A DNA stretch of 64,000 bases from Thamnaconus septentrionalis (GCA_009823395.1 CM020511.1:22693501-22757500); one strand, 5' to 3'. Shown: positions 23,101 through 36,420, numbered from the stretch's first letter. Numbers and translations: made by a program. The notes: generated by a model not told the origin, from the letters alone.

Positions 23101-24405
23101 ATGGAGTATTCAGAGGTTATTGAACATGATACCCAATCTTATCTGTCCAACTCAGAGGTTAAGGGTTTGAATTATGTCCAGTGAAACTTACCATATAACT
23201 AAGGTCATTGGGATTCTGATTAATCCCTATCTTAGTTCAGTTATGGTAGATATAGACAAATCATTCAGTGACCTTCTTAACCCTTTAGGCACCATGGTCG
23301 CCTAATTGCGACAAGCGTCATTGCTGAATTAAACAGGCCATACCGGCAAATATGGTACTAAAAGTAGTTACCACTTTACACCAGGAGATGGCAGATACCT
23401 GTGGCTTCAATTTGAGCAGCATTTGTGGGGGTGTTTATATTCAGATTTCGGAGTATAAAGAGAAAGCCCGCCTCAGTCGAGGAGACGAGGAAGTGGCTGT
23501 AGTGGGAGCAGAAAGAGAGACAGCGAATTTTACCGAGAATACATTGCTGAGAGGTTTGTTCGTTGACAAAGTACTTCATCAAGTAATGTCTGACTCAGAT
23601 TCCAAAGAGGAATATTCGCACTCTGATGATGATGTTCAGTCGTCCCGTTAGAGCGAAGTGTGCCGGTGCGTCTTTACGCAGCAGCAGCGAGTCGATGCGC
23701 CACGACAGTCACCAAGCATCACATGCTTCGCCTCAGCGTGGCCGGGGTGTAGTGGGAGTAATCGGCGAATGAGGATGACGGGACGTGGTGGGGGAAGCAG
23801 GAGTGCTCAAAACACCGCAAATGGTGATGGAGGGCGCGTGAGTGAAAAAAAATGGGGGAGGTAGTGATCAACATGGTAGAAGCTGTGGGAGGAAATGCCC
23901 AGCCAGTGCTGGTGGAGGCAGCAGGGATGTTCGCAGTTACCCTGTAAATTACAGTGATGATGGCTGCGTCTGTTTGAGATATGTGGAAAATTATCAAAAG
24001 TGGATAAAACATTTTGATGAGCCTGTGGGGTATTGTGGACAAACGGGTTTTGATATACAGATCCCTGACATCTGACATAATACAAAAACAAACAAAAATT
24101 TACTCCTTTCACAAAGTTTGGGTCATGCTCAAGATTTTTCTCAATTACAGTATGGCTTTATCTCTAACAAATTTGAAGTCACAGCCATATGAAATCTTGA
24201 TATCAAAATTGAGTATTTTCTTGAAAATAATTCTGGCGCTTAAAGGGTTTACATGGAGGAACTGCCCAGACATCTAGGTTGAGATATTCAGAGGTTTATA
24301 TCATCTAACTCAATAGTTAGAAAAACATGATACTCAATCTTTTCTATTCAACTCAGAGGTAAAGAGTACAAGCATTACTTGGATAAATTTACCATATAAC
24401 TGAAG
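23101..24405 (+). repeat. Diverged direct repeats flanking the piggyBac-like element
   Basis: 23101-23215 and about 24281-24405 share ATTCAGAGGTT, ACATGATAC(C/T)CAATCTT, CAACTCAGAGGT and TTACCATATAACT in the same order. The two blocks lie on either side of the element at 23281-24249. They are too diverged and far apart to be its target duplication, so they look like an older tandem duplication. Confidence 0.6.
23281..24249 (+). mobile_element. piggyBac-like non-autonomous element, copy 1
   Basis: TTAA at 23277-23280 is followed by CCCTTTAGGCACC. The right end reads GGCGCTTAAAGGG, whose complement CCCTTTAAGCGCC matches the left end at 11 of 13 bases. TTAA targets and CCC ends are typical of piggyBac. 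The inside encodes short frames, one acidic (SDSDSKEEYSHSDDDV near 23590-23640), reminiscent of piggyBac transposase N-termini, and one Gly/Arg-rich. No DDD catalytic core is seen. The right TTAA is mutated here but intact in copy 2 (31720-32166), which supports the ends. Confidence 0.6.
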
Positions 24406-24844
24406 ACCAAATCAACATTTAAAGTCAGATTATTCTCCACATAGAACAAAAGTCTCAACAAGTTGATATTGAAGGGAAATGGATATTCAATATATTCGAT
24501 ATTCGGTATATGCGATGTCCAGAGTAAAAATGCAGCAAAATGTAACAGACCAGTTCTGTAAAAAATGATGGTAAGGAGAAGAAGAAGAAGACAGAAGAAG
24601 AGAGAGAAAAGAGAGAGTCCTCCAGAACAGAGACACCTCTAAAATGCATATTCAAAGGATTCAATCAGTTGCTCTTCTTACTTGGGAACCTTTTGGTCAT
24701 CAGGGGCTATTTTCCACACTAACAATAGATCATCAAGACCTTCATACCTCTCGCACTGAGACTCACAACATTTCAAAGGAAGACAGAGACAGTCCCAAAA
24801 TACAATCATACAAATTCTAGGAGTAGCAATAGGTGAGGTGGGTG

Positions 24845-24935
24845 TAACGTCTGGGAAAAACCACTTTTATTACGCCCGTCTGGGAAAAACTTCCTAGTAA
24901 CACCCGTCTGGGAAAAACCTCAATTGTTAAAGGAA
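24845..24935 (+). repeat. Short tandem repeat, CGTCTGGGAAAAAC x3
   Basis: The 14-base motif starts near 24849, 24878 and 24906 with ~28-base spacing. The sequence between the motifs is less conserved. Confidence 0.8.
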
Positions 24936-24962
24936 AACATTCCTGGATGTGGATTTGTCTTA

Positions 24963-26222
24963 CAGCAGCACAGGCTTATCAGTTTGATATTTTTTCAGGA
25001 ATGGAGTGAAGGTCCTGGCTAGTGCCGTGTAGAACTGCAGTTTCGCCAAGATGAGAGGATCCTTCATGGCTGCTGCAACGGTGTCATAGGATGCTGAGAG
25101 ATAGAGATAGAGAGAGGCAGGACATTTCAACTTAGCCGTACAATACAAAAACTATAACAAGGCCACACCACCACCAGGGTTAGGACACAGTCGCAGACCT
25201 ATTCACAGCATTTCAGAAGGGCATACCAGTTCCAGGGTTTGGGAGTTTCTTTGTTTTCACAGCCTCCATGTACAGGAGGAGTGAAAGCAAGACTACAAGG
25301 GCTCTCTCCACAACAGTTAGGTTTTCCACCCAACGATGGGCACAGAAGGACAGGGGGAACACACTGGACTTTGTTACCGTGATGTAATCCTCTTTCCTGG
25401 CGGGCACATTGTGGAACAATGTGTACATTGCTCTCAGCAACTTGTCCAGCTGCCACACAGTGAACCCACACTTGAACGTGTTGTGTAGCGTGTGCAGGCC
25501 ACAGCTCCCAACGCAAATAACACCTGAGGGTTTCATCAAAAAACTGGATATTAAAAACCAAATGAATACAACAGTGGATCACAGAAACACACCCACTCAC
25601 ACACTTTTTGGAATAGCATTATAAACTCCTGACCTCCATACTGCTCAGCTTGTTCTTTCTGAAAAGATCGAAAAGTTTCCAGTTCACACTGGGCCCATCC
25701 ATCGAGAGGGACACCAAGCCCCTGAGGTCCAGTTTGTCCAGGCATTCCTGAGAAAAAAGGTTGTTTTTTGATTACTCAAAATAAGAGGACTGGATGAGCA
25801 CAGATTGCTAAGGGAAGTACCGAACTGGTCATGTAATATTGCTTAAAAAAAAGTCTTATGGACAAATGTTGAGTCTATCTATACATAAACTGATAAACAT
25901 TTATAATAAAAATTGATTAGACTTACTTTGAGGTGGGACAGCAAGTCCCTTGCAGTTGAGTGTCCCATGAACTGGGAGCCCAGATATCTTGACTGAACCT
26001 GCCCCTGATCCCAGAAGCGGACATGCACGTCCAGCTGCTTGATTTTCGTAGTCTCATTGAGACTTTCATCAAACATCAGAACAAACGGCTGTTGACTTTG
26101 GACACCTGTTCGTCCTTGATGTGTATCGCTAACCCAAACTTGGCTATGTAAGCCGTTTTGTCGGAACCACAAGTAAAGGTGTTGTCAATGTCGGAATCGG
26201 GCAACATGCACTTAAAAAGCTC
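24963..26222 (-). pseudogene. hAT-like transposase-derived gene fragment, spliced, frameshifted
   Basis: Minus-strand exons fit GT/AG borders: 26222-25927, 25747 to about 25638, 25523-25227 and 25093 to about 24963. In order they show FVLMFDESLNETTK, DVHVRFWDQGQVQSRYLGSQ, LVSLSMDGPSVNWK, then VGSCGLHTLHN, FHNVPARKEDY and FCAHRWVEN, and last LAKLQFYTALARTFTPFLKKY. The pattern (Asp in FDES, SMDGP, and a CxxH block) resembles transposase-like proteins of the hAT type common in fish genomes. I cannot name the family precisely. The junctions HLK/ECLD and PNPGT/ASYD are in phase. One-base frameshifts near 26090 and 25660 and the absence of a C-terminal dimerisation region mark it as broken. Confidence 0.55.
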
Positions 26223-26309
26223 TGAAATACCCTGGTTTCCATTATAGGATTATGTTTGGCGATGGTGTGAAGAGTCCACAACACCTCTTGCTTTCAGCAT
26301 TGTGTGGAC

Positions 26310-26590
26310 CCGAAAGACGTGCGTAGATCAATCGTGGCAGAAGGGGTGGGTAGGTTGGTTGTCATCCAGGTTTTTAATGGCATAGAGGCAGTTGACCAGA
26401 GACTGGGGGTGGAGCTGAGATGATGGAAAGGTGCTGAGATAAAGCTAGGTATCGTCAGCATAGCAGTGGAAGTTAAGACCATGGAGGCATACAATCTGGC
26501 CGAGGGGGAGCAGGTAGGTGGTGAATAGAGTGGGAAAGCACGGAGCCTTGAGGGACACCGTGGTTGACTGGGGCCGGGGGGGGGGCATGA
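26310..26590 (-). mobile_element. L2-type LINE reverse transcriptase fragment
   Basis: The minus strand encodes HGVPQGSVL near 26570, then LPLGQIVCLHGLNFHCYADD near 26480-26440 and NLDD-like downstream residues, with the YADD catalytic motif intact. The stretch differs clearly from copies A and B. Stops and frame changes are present and both ends are truncated. It lies just upstream of the hAT-like gene. Confidence 0.7.
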
Positions 26591-27319
26591 AGGGTGACAA
26601 ACTGGGTTCTGTTTGTGAGGTAAGATTAAAATCAACTCACTGACTAGATGCTCCTAAATGAGATGGTTCGTCTGGTGAGCAGTGTGCGCGCATGCACGCA
26701 CGCACACACGTTAATTTAGACACCAGTTCAATTACCCCAAAAAACAATTTACGCTGTAATTGTAGTTAACCGGCCTTTTTTTGTTGCCTGATTTACAGCA
26801 CCACCCAGTTTAATCTCCGCCTTAATTGAAAATAATTGTGGCGGAAAAAGATTAGTCACAGCCAATGAGCGCTAACCGAGACCAAATAGAACAGACACGA
26901 GTAGGAAGCCACGTTCAGCAGCGAGGAGGCCTTTCATTTAGGATCCGTCAGCAGGCACTTAGCAGCATAAAGCTAATTGTGATGAAAGAAACATCTGGTA
27001 GGGTTTTATTTATTCTAAATAGAATTATGTAATATAGCAGCTGAGTAATAAAAAGAACATCAGAAGGGAAAGAGGAAGCAATCAAAATGTAAGCCAATCT
27101 AATCACTTGAGAAATTGCAACAGAGTCAAAAATATTGACCCCAAATGGAAGGGTGTGGTCCTACAAAACTTGGAAAATGAATTTGTAAGAACAATAAGGA
27201 AGTAGTCGTAGTAGTAGTAGATTTTAAAAGCTTACAAGGATTTGGCTTTAAATTGGTTTCATCTATTCAAGTTTATTTTATGTCAGTGATAGACATTTTG
27301 CACGTGTTGTAATTCAATA

Positions 27320-27391
27320 TCGAAAAAAGCTCCCCGCACACTGCTCGACTCTCTTCCTTTTTTTAAAAAATTATTATTACCAAAACGTTGC

Positions 27392-27436
<45 letters not shown>

Positions 27437-27469
27437 CAGAGTCGAGCAGTGTGCGGGAGCTTTTTTCGA
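27320..27469. repeat. Fold-back element: 32-bp inverted arms around a TAA microsatellite
   Basis: 27320-27352 and 27438-27469 are inverted copies differing by one extra G. Their outer ends are TCGAAAAAAGCTC and GAGCTTTTTTCGA. The 85-bp loop is mostly (TAA)n. This could be a very small MITE, but no target duplication is obvious, or it may be an inverted duplication formed during repair. Confidence 0.85.
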
Positions 27470-27879
27470 TTTTGTAGATGAGCCTGCCGTTCTTTATGGA
27501 CATCGTCGAACACCGTAGTTCCGGATGCACCTGTTTTGAGTGTCGCGCATGTTAGCCTTTAGTTTTGGGTACTCCTGGTTCTTGCATGTATCAACAGTGT
27601 GGTCACTAGCTCCTGCTCATTAAACCTGATGTGTGTATATGAAGTGCGGACTAGTCACTTGTACACAAACATCAACAGATATTGTCTTATATTGTCTTAC
27701 ATTATATTGTCTCTTGAGTGGCGCCCTTCTCCGACACACCTCTCTTTTTGAGAGTTCTGAGAGTTCTTTTGGATTTTGGAAGACGTGTTGTAATTAAAAT
27801 GTGAGAAAAAACTTTTATTTTCTCATCTGTGGATATTTAGTTAGAGACCGGGCTGCACTCACCTTTGCAGCTTTAAGCA

Positions 27880-28010
27880 TGTGATGTGGCTGGGGGTGGA
27901 GAGAGGCGGGACGTCGGCAATTGCGCACAGCAGAGCGCGACCTGTGGCCATAAAGTTGCAGAGAGGGAGAAGCTGCGGACAATTCCTGCCTGTGTCACAG
28001 TCTGTCCAGG
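27880..28010 (+). other. Possible 5' untranslated first exon of the S100 gene
   Basis: The stretch ends CTGTCCAG followed by a strong donor GTGAGTTCC at 28011. S100 genes commonly have a non-coding first exon upstream of the ATG exon, and the next acceptor in phase is at 29051. No TATA box was firmly identified. This is an inference from position. Confidence 0.35.
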
Positions 28011-29081
28011 TGAGTTCCAGTTGCTGCTTCTCAGTTTGTAACCCGTGATGCCTCGCATTCCTGTTGCTTTGTATCTGCTACCACGCGAGCTCTGGGTTCC
28101 GCTCCCCGACCCCCGCTTTTAAAAAGAAATAAAGTTCAAGAAAAACCGTAATTGTAACCGTAATTAGCAGCAGCTGCGACGCTCATAGACTTTTAATGAG
28201 CATGCAGCTCAGCCGTGAAGGGAACACGTGCGTTTATCGGCGATAATCCCGTCTAATTAAGAGAATGTGACACACCTGCGCGTACACGCATGTAGCGGAC
28301 AACCAGCAACGCTGCATTATTGAAGCGAGAGACGGAGACTCTTTCATAATAATAAGTGATAGTACTACTATTGAGAGACTCTTCTTACAAACCCTGCATG
28401 AAACCGCCACCACTTGCATCTCTTTATCCGTCCTGCCAACATAGTTTTTTTTTCCTCCTTTCCAGCAGGAGGTGAACTGACTGACCCCAACCCCCTTCAC
28501 CCCCACCTGCTGTAGCTTCTCAGGTGTCTGGTGGTGGAGGCCAGCGGCAGATAATAAAAGCACCTGTAGTACCAGAGGGCTTCTTCTAGTCCTAGTTCAG
28601 AGGAGGGGGTGAAGAGCGCTGATATGTTCACAACTGTGGCTGTTAAGTGGTTGGCACATTCTACATGTTTATACAAATTATGGTAGGATAGGTTCTGCCC
28701 TTTCCCCCAGCACCTTAGAGTGCAGGGTGACAGATGGATTTAGCTTCAGCGCAACTCTGTATGAGTCCGTTCAGAAGCCACATGGCGGCTCAGTGCAAAG
28801 GAGTTAACTGAAAGTAAACAACCAAACTGTAACTGCTAAATTTTGCAGATTATGCCTTTATTGAGTTGTTGGCATAGTTGTTTTTGGCTGGTTTTGGAGG
28901 TGGAGTTTCTTGGGAGTCTTTCAGGTTTTCATCCTGCAGCAGCAACTCCTGACTCGACTTGCAGGCGAGAGCACCAGGATGAGATATTGCTAAAATGCTG
29001 GTTATTAAAGAAAAAAATGTCCCTGAACTTCTCTGATTTTTGCCCCTGCAGAATTCACCTCCTGCTGCTTCAACACACCAG

Positions 29082-30093
<1,012 letters not shown>

Positions 30094-30174
30094 GTTGCAC
30101 TTCGCTGAATAGGACCACCTCATGGTGTTGTGTAATGTCCTTAATTAAAATTAAAGATCAAATCAAACCATGAT

Positions 30175-31690
30175 ACCATATTTCCGAGCTTCTTTATGAC
30201 AAACGATCTGCTCTGACTGCCGGTCCTCCTCCTCTGTTGACTGGAAGTCTTTTCCCAGTGAAAGTAGTTTACGCCCCCCGCCCCCAGCCCCACCTACTCC
30301 CTCTTTTGCCGGTCCCATCTCGGCTCCTTTTGTCTCCATCCTTAAAGAAAATGCTATGCGACCATAAGGAGACAGTAAGAGCTGTGACGTTGTCGTGCAT
30401 CACTCTGATTAAAGAAGAATAGTGCTGCACACCGCAGGCTGTTTCCTACTGGAGCCATCAGGAGGAACCTTTTGAAATGAGTGGTTTTTGTTTATATAGG
30501 GAAGCAAGCAGCAAAGAGTGTAAAATGACTTGCGCAGTGAAACGAAACAACTCTAGAAATCAGCCCTCAGACGTCACCAACGGTTGACTGGTTCTCCCGA
30601 GTTATTGGCCACTCACCGGGTGGTGTCTAGGTTTGTTTGAGTTTGTTTTTCCCTCCCCCACTCTACATGTGAAAGGTCCAACAAAAGCATTCATTTTAGG
30701 TAACAGAAGGCTGCAAACAGAGGGATAAATGCACCCCTTGTGGATGTATATGTGTGTACATGCTTGTAAAATGTGAAACGTGGTGTCATCACGAGCCTCC
30801 TTTCGGCTCCTCTTCTTGCAGCCAGGAGGATTAAGCTAGGGATGATTCTCCTCAGTTGCCACGGCGATGTGCCAGAAAAGGTGCAGCACTCACAAACCCA
30901 AATCAAGCCGTCTCATAGTTTTTTTGGTTTTGTTTTTGTTTTTGTTTTTGTTTTTTAAATGTATTTGTACCACTCCTCTCATGTCTGGCCAAGCTCAGAC
31001 ATGAGAGCCCTGCTGAGGTCACCACTGACCTCGTCTCCTAAGGAGAGTTTACATTCTGAACCAGGGGAAAAAAAAAACGGGGGGGTGCGGGGGGGACAGG
31101 AACCTTCCATTGTCCTCTACACAACAAAGTGCAGCAGAAACTCGACACGCTGCGTGCCACACAAACATACACACACACACACACAGACCCCAGCAAGGCT
31201 TCATCAATTATAAAGCTGCAGCTTTATTGAGACCCACGAGCTAATCTGAGCCTCAAACGGCATCTTACATTTTTCAGGTCAGATTGATCTTGTTAATCTG
31301 TTGATTGATTGTGAACAATAAGGCGAGAAAGAAGATCAGCTGATTGGCTGATGCAATTCTCATTTCTCTCTCATTCTTATTTCAATTACAGCAAACTCAT
31401 CAAGAAACTGCATCTTTACATTAATGCCACTTTTTCTCTCAAACTTCTGTCACAATTTATCAAAAGCAACTATAATCATGTGAATACAGCCATCTTGGCA
31501 ATGTCTGTCTGGCGTGTGGCGCCACCTACATTTATTATTGATGATGTTGGAGGAGGACTGGAGATGTTATATGAAAAATAAAACTTTTTTTCATATCATA
31601 TACATATTTTTTTGTGGAACTTTCTTTATGTTTTTTTTTTTCCTTCCTTGAAGTGTTTTTTCTTTCACAGTATTATCTTATCTGACCTGC
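30175..31690. other. Intergenic, no recognised gene
   Basis: This holds a GTTTTT-rich run (30918-30955), an A run then G run (31068-31095) and a CA microsatellite (about 31167-31186). Open frames are short and without motifs. Confidence 0.55.
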
Positions 31691-31719
31691 AGAGGGCGAC
31701 AAAGACCTTACGGTGGCTG

Positions 31720-32166
31720 CCGGTCACCGCTAATGGTGACGGGGGCGGAGGAATGAAAAAAATGGGGGAGGTAGTGGTCAACGTGGTAGAAACTGTGGGA
31801 GGAAACGCCCAGCCAGTGCTGGTGGAGGCAGCAGGGATGTTCGCGGTCACCCTGTAAATTACAGTGATGATGGCTGGGTCTGTTTGTGATATGTGGAAAA
31901 TTATCAAAAGTGGATAAAACATTTTGATGAGCCTGTGGGGTATTGTGGACAAAGGGGTTTTGATATACAGATCCCTGACATCTGACATAATACAAAAACA
32001 AACAAAAAAAAACATTTAATCCTTTCACAAAGTTTGGGTCATACTGAAGATTTTTCTCAATTACAGTATGGCTTTATCTCTAACCAATTTCAAGTCACAG
32101 CCATTTGAAATCTTGATATCAAAATTGAATATATTCTTGAAAAAAATCTGGCGCTTAATGAGTTAA
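31720..32166 (+). mobile_element. piggyBac-like non-autonomous element, copy 2 (5'-truncated)
   Basis: From about 31720 the sequence matches 23810-24249, including GGGGGAGGTAGTG and GGAGGCAGCAGGGATGTTCG and the whole AT-rich right half. It ends GCGCTTAATGAG followed by TTAA (32163-32166). The left inverted repeat and the acidic segment are missing. Confidence 0.65.
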
Positions 32167-32660
32167 TACAGTCAGTTACCCCATTTATAAGATGGGCAAT
32201 GTATGCACAATGTGCCTTGTAAGCTTTGTGCAGAGTAACATGATACCTAAGAGAGGATACAGGAATGTGCCCATCGTAAAACAGTGGCTTTAGGTGACCT
32301 GCGGTACCAGGCCGAGAGAGGATCCAGCATCTCCCTACCAAGCATCTCTACCTCTGATCTCAGCCTGCATCTGGGAACAAAGGCAGCAGCAACATCCAAT
32401 GAGGCTGGGATGCGGAGACCAGACAGTCAATCAGAGGAGGACGTAATCTGAGTGCGCTAGCAAAGTCAGTCAGACTTCAGGACCTGATAGCACTTGTTGA
32501 TGTTAGGTTTGAACTTGACCCAGAGCTCTGTATACTTGTATTTTGAATTAATTTGTTTACTAAAGACACATTGAAATCAGCATCATTCTCCATAGATGCA
32601 GACCTGCTCTCAAGGAATGTGCGTGATGAGAGTTCAGATGAATAAACAACCATACCAGAG
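32167..32660. other. Unrecognised segment before the Gypsy remnant
   Basis: Minus-strand frames (32090-32341 and 32477-32695) look protein-like in parts but are broken by frame changes. I do not recognise a domain. It may be decayed transposon coding sequence. Confidence 0.3.
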
Positions 32661-32689
32661 TCTGGCGTGAGATCCACCTGCAAACGGCT

Positions 32690-33303
32690 CTGCATCCCTG
32701 GTGCTGCAGTCAGTCCACAGAGGTATGTAGATCAGTTGGGAGCATCTCCTGAATGTGTGCCTGATGTCTTTGCATTCCCAACTCACCTGAAGTTGAAATC
32801 ATTGGGAGAAATATCGAAGCCGGAGCTAATGGAAGCTCAGGAGGATGATGCAGCCATCCAAGCTGTTAAAAATGGAAATAGCCTGAGGAAAATGAATCTA
32901 CTCCTAGAGAGTTTTCATCTTAAAAAAAGAGATGGGTAAGCTAATGATGAAGGATAGTCTACTCCATTGCTTAAGCAAGCGACCCTCTAGAGAAGAACAG
33001 ACTCAGAGACATGGTGCTGAAGGCCATGCACGATGATCTAGGACACCTTGGTATTGAAAGAACTTATTTTGGCCGAAGCTTGCTTGTGATGTTAAGCAGT
33101 ACATAAAGAAGTGTGACGAGTGTATTACTCAGAAGACTTCCTGCCATAGGGCAGAAACTTTGCACCGATCTATTGTGTGCATAGATTTTTTTTTTGTCTA
33201 TGGAACCGAATTCTGCAGGCATTGGAAATGCTTTAGTGATTACGGATTATTTCACCCATTAGACCCAGGCTTTCCCTTCTCGAAATCAGAAGGCGCAGAC
33301 AGT
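32690..33303 (+). pseudogene. Gypsy retrotransposon pol, part 1: RNase H end to integrase start
   Basis: Frames give the linker after RNase H (VDQLGASPE, KPELMEAQEDDAAIQAV), then MHDDLGHLGIERT and, after a one-base shift, KQYIKKCDECITQKT. This is the HHCC zinc-binding domain of a Gypsy integrase. It then reaches the first Asp region (VTDYFT-like, near 33240). The sequence stops at the duplication 33288-33303 where an L1 LINE inserted, and the integrase continues at 36421. The upstream protease and RT are missing. Confidence 0.8.
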
Positions 33304-36300
33304 TTCCTGATGCAGAGGACCAGGCAGCGTTACTATTTTCAGGGGTCTAGACCCAGCCACCTCCTGGCTTCCAAAATAAGGGTTAACGAACACTTTGCTG
33401 ACATTCCTTCTATCAAGTCTACAACAGGCCAAATCGTGACTGACCCTAAGCAGGTGAATGAGACCTTTCGCAAGTTTTATTCCAATTTATACCAATCAGA
33501 GATATATTTGGATAAAGATATGTGTCAGAAATTCCTTACTCAATTAGATTTACCACCATTGCCAATAACTGACTCTGTGCGACTTGATGTACCTATTTCG
33601 CTGGAAGAACTTAAAGCTGCAGCTCTAGACATGCAAAGAAATAAATCACCATGGTTTGATGGAATACCCCCTGAGGTATATGTCGAATTCTGGGATGAGC
33701 TAGGGCCGCTACTGCTTGACATGATAATGACATCTATAGATAAAGGCAGTTTTTCGAGGGACGTCAACGCAGCCCTAATATCCTTACTCCTGAAGAAGGA
33801 GAAGGACCCGGCAGACTGCAGTAGTTATAGACCGCTCAGTTTGTTAAATGCAGATCTTAAAATATATGCAAAGGTGTTGGCCAGGCGCATTCAGAATCAT
33901 ATGCCGACGTTAGTCAGTTGCGATCAGACTGGATTTGTAAAATCAAGGTTAGCTTCAGACAATGTCAGACGACTTCTTCATATAATTGATGCAGCTACAG
34001 GCAAAAAAGATCCAGCAGCAGTGCTTTCCCTTGATGCTATGAAAGCCTTTGATAGGCTAGAGTGGTCATTTTTGTGGACAGTCTGAGAAAAAATGGGTTT
34101 TGGTAAAGGCTTTATTCACATGATAAGGGTTCTGTATTCAAACCCCTCAGCCATGGTTGTCACTGGCCAACTCTCCTCCACAAAATCTGCATTGCTCCCT
34201 CTTAATGATTCGGCTAAAAGGTTGCAATTTTCACCTGGCATCCCAGTTGTACAGGACTTTAAGTGCCTCGGAATTCAAATTTTTCCATCTCTAAACCGCA
34301 CTGTAACGCATAACTACATACAAACACTAAATATAGTCAAAGCAGACTTGGACAGGTGGATCAGTCTTCCCAACTCTCTTAGAGCCTGTGTTTCTATACT
34401 CAAAATGAACATCCTGCCCAGGATAAAATTTTATCAGCTCTATGATTCCACTCTCCCCCCCTGTCAATCATTGGGACAAAATAAATTCTATTATTTCCCA
34501 GTTTATCTGGAACAAAAAGTGACCCCGCCTCAAATGTTCCACCACGCAGAGAGGAGTAAACAGCGGTGGCTTATCTGTACCCAACTTTAAGTTTTACTTT
34601 TGGTCATTTGTGCTTAGGCCCGTACTGGTTTGGCATGATACAGAGGCCTCAGTTTCCTGGCGTAAGTTAGAGGAGAACTGTGTTAGACCCTGGAGCTTGC
34701 AGGAGGTTCATTCATTCATCTTCTATACCCGCTTATTCCAATTCAGGGTCACGGGGGTCTGCTGGAGCCTATCCCAGCTGTCTTAGGGCGAAGGCAGGGT
34801 ACACCCTGGACAAGTCGCCAGTTCATCGCAGGGCCACATAGAAACAAACAACCATTCACACTCACATGCACACCTACGGACAATTTAGAATATTCAATTG
34901 ACCTCAGATGCATGTTTTTGGACTGTGGGAGGAAGCCGGAGAACCCGGAGAGAACCCACGCAGACACGGGGAGAACATGCAAACTCCACACAGAAAGGTC
35001 ACAGGTCCGGGCCCCGGAATCGAACCCACGACCTTCTTGCTGTGAGGCGGCAGCGCTAACCACTGCGCCACCGTGTCGCCCCTTGCAGGAGGTTCTCTTT
35101 GCTAATATACCCAATAAACAATGCCGCTTACATTTTGGCCCAATAGTTTCACAACTTATCCAGACATGGCGTGCAGCTGAGCTTCAGTGCAAAGTCTCCT
35201 GTAAGTGGCACACACTTACGCCGCTCTTTAACAACTCTAGCCTCTTAATTGGTAGGAGACCCATTTCACGTTCTGTCTGGAACAACAGTAATGTTCGCAC
35301 TCGAATGAATGTTTATTGTGACACTGGGCTGTGTACCTTTCAGGAAATTAGAGACAGATATAATGTGCCAGCACACTCTTTCTTTTTCTACCTTCAACTC
35401 AGGTCATCGTTACAAGCACATGGTGCCCCGGTGCGACAAGCATTACCTATTCACCCACTACACAAATTACTTGTTACTCGAAGCAAAAACAGAGGTACAG
35501 TATCTGTACTTTATTATTTTTTCCTAGAGGCCTCCTATTCTGAATTACCACTCGATAGAATATGGAGGCGTGATTACCCCAATTTGGCCACAGATTTTGC
35601 TTGGTCACAAGTTTGGACGCATATTAAGGAGGCCTCCCGTAATCCGGACCATCAGCAGATCCATTTTAACTACATACACAGAACATACTTAATTCCTCGC
35701 AAACTCCACTGTATGAAGTTGATAGCTGCTCTTTGAAAGTCTCTGGCACCTTTTTATATATGATGTGGAACTGCCGAGGGTTAGGGTTCTATCTGTGATA
35801 AATATTACTAAACTTTAAAAATGCATTGTACTAGCCGGTTTAACGGCTGCTAAGAAGCTGGTTTCAATGCGATGGAAACCTCCCCATTCACTCTCTATCA
35901 GGCAATGGGTATTTACTTTGCTAGATGTAATTTACTTGGAAATGTCAACTGCTAGAATTAACTGTGCTAGTGAGGCTACCATAAACATTTGGTGTGAAAC
36001 AGCTGACTCGCTGAAAGAACTTATAAGATGAGCTTTCCCTTTACCTGACCAGACTATAATTCTCTTGTTTTTCCTAAGTTTCTTGCAGATGTCATTAGAC
36101 CTGTAAGTGCGCACTAGTGTTAGTGCTGTACCGGGTGGGAGGTGGGGGGTGCCCTTTCTTCCTTTTTTTATTTTTTATTTTCGTTCTTTTGGTTGCTTTT
36201 GCTTGTGCTTACTGAGGTACAAGTCCATTTTTGTTATTACTATTATTATTATTATTATTATTGTTATTATTATTTTATATTGTTAGTTGTTGCAGTCAAT

Positions 36301-36404
36301 TCTTGTCAGCTTGTACTGCCCTTGTTGCACTATTGATAACTTACGTCTCTGACTCTTACTGTTGTCATTGTTAATAAAAAATAAAAACATTTGATCACAA
36401 AAAA
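33304..36404 (+). mobile_element. L1-clade LINE, 5'-truncated, inside the Gypsy integrase
   Basis: A 16-bp target duplication (33288-33303 and 36405-36420, core AAGGCGCAGACAG) and an A-rich 3' end show target-primed insertion. The coding part begins just after the endonuclease domain with RTRQRYYFQGSRPSHLLASK. It continues with the RT fingers (NKSPWFDGIPPE, DCSSYRPLSLLNADLKIYAK, QTGFVKSRLASDN, LDAMKAFDRLEW), then jumps near 34180 to KSALLPLN. The core with the catalytic YADD is therefore deleted. The C-terminal part (TWRAAELQCKVSCKW, NDS-like repeats, IHFNYIHRTYLIPRKL) follows after a SINE insertion. It is non-functional. Confidence 0.88.
34710..35081 (-). mobile_element. tRNA-derived SINE, copy 1, inside the L1
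   Basis: The minus strand starts GGCGACACGGTGGCGCAG with an A box (TGGCGCAGTGGTTAGCGC) and an intact B box (GGTTCGATTCC), i.e. a Pol III promoter from a tRNA. The body reads TTCTCCGGCTTCCTCCCACA, then CCTGCGATGAACTGG. It ends AAGCGGGTATAGAAGATGAA with an ATGA-type tail. The target duplication CTTGCAGGAGGTTC (34696-34709 and 35082-35095) is 14 bp, and the L1 frame closes across it (LQEV/LFAN). Confidence 0.93.
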
Positions 36405-36420
36405 AGAAGGCGCAGACAGT

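Noticed and set aside
34710..35081. A functional tRNA gene within the SINE head
   Set aside because: A and B boxes are present but no full cloverleaf with a paired acceptor stem can be drawn, and the sequence continues into the SINE body.
34749..35114. Frames across the SINE (also 62717-63132)
   Set aside because: Open only because the SINE body happens to lack stops. Near-identical frames at both SINE copies reflect shared repeat sequence.
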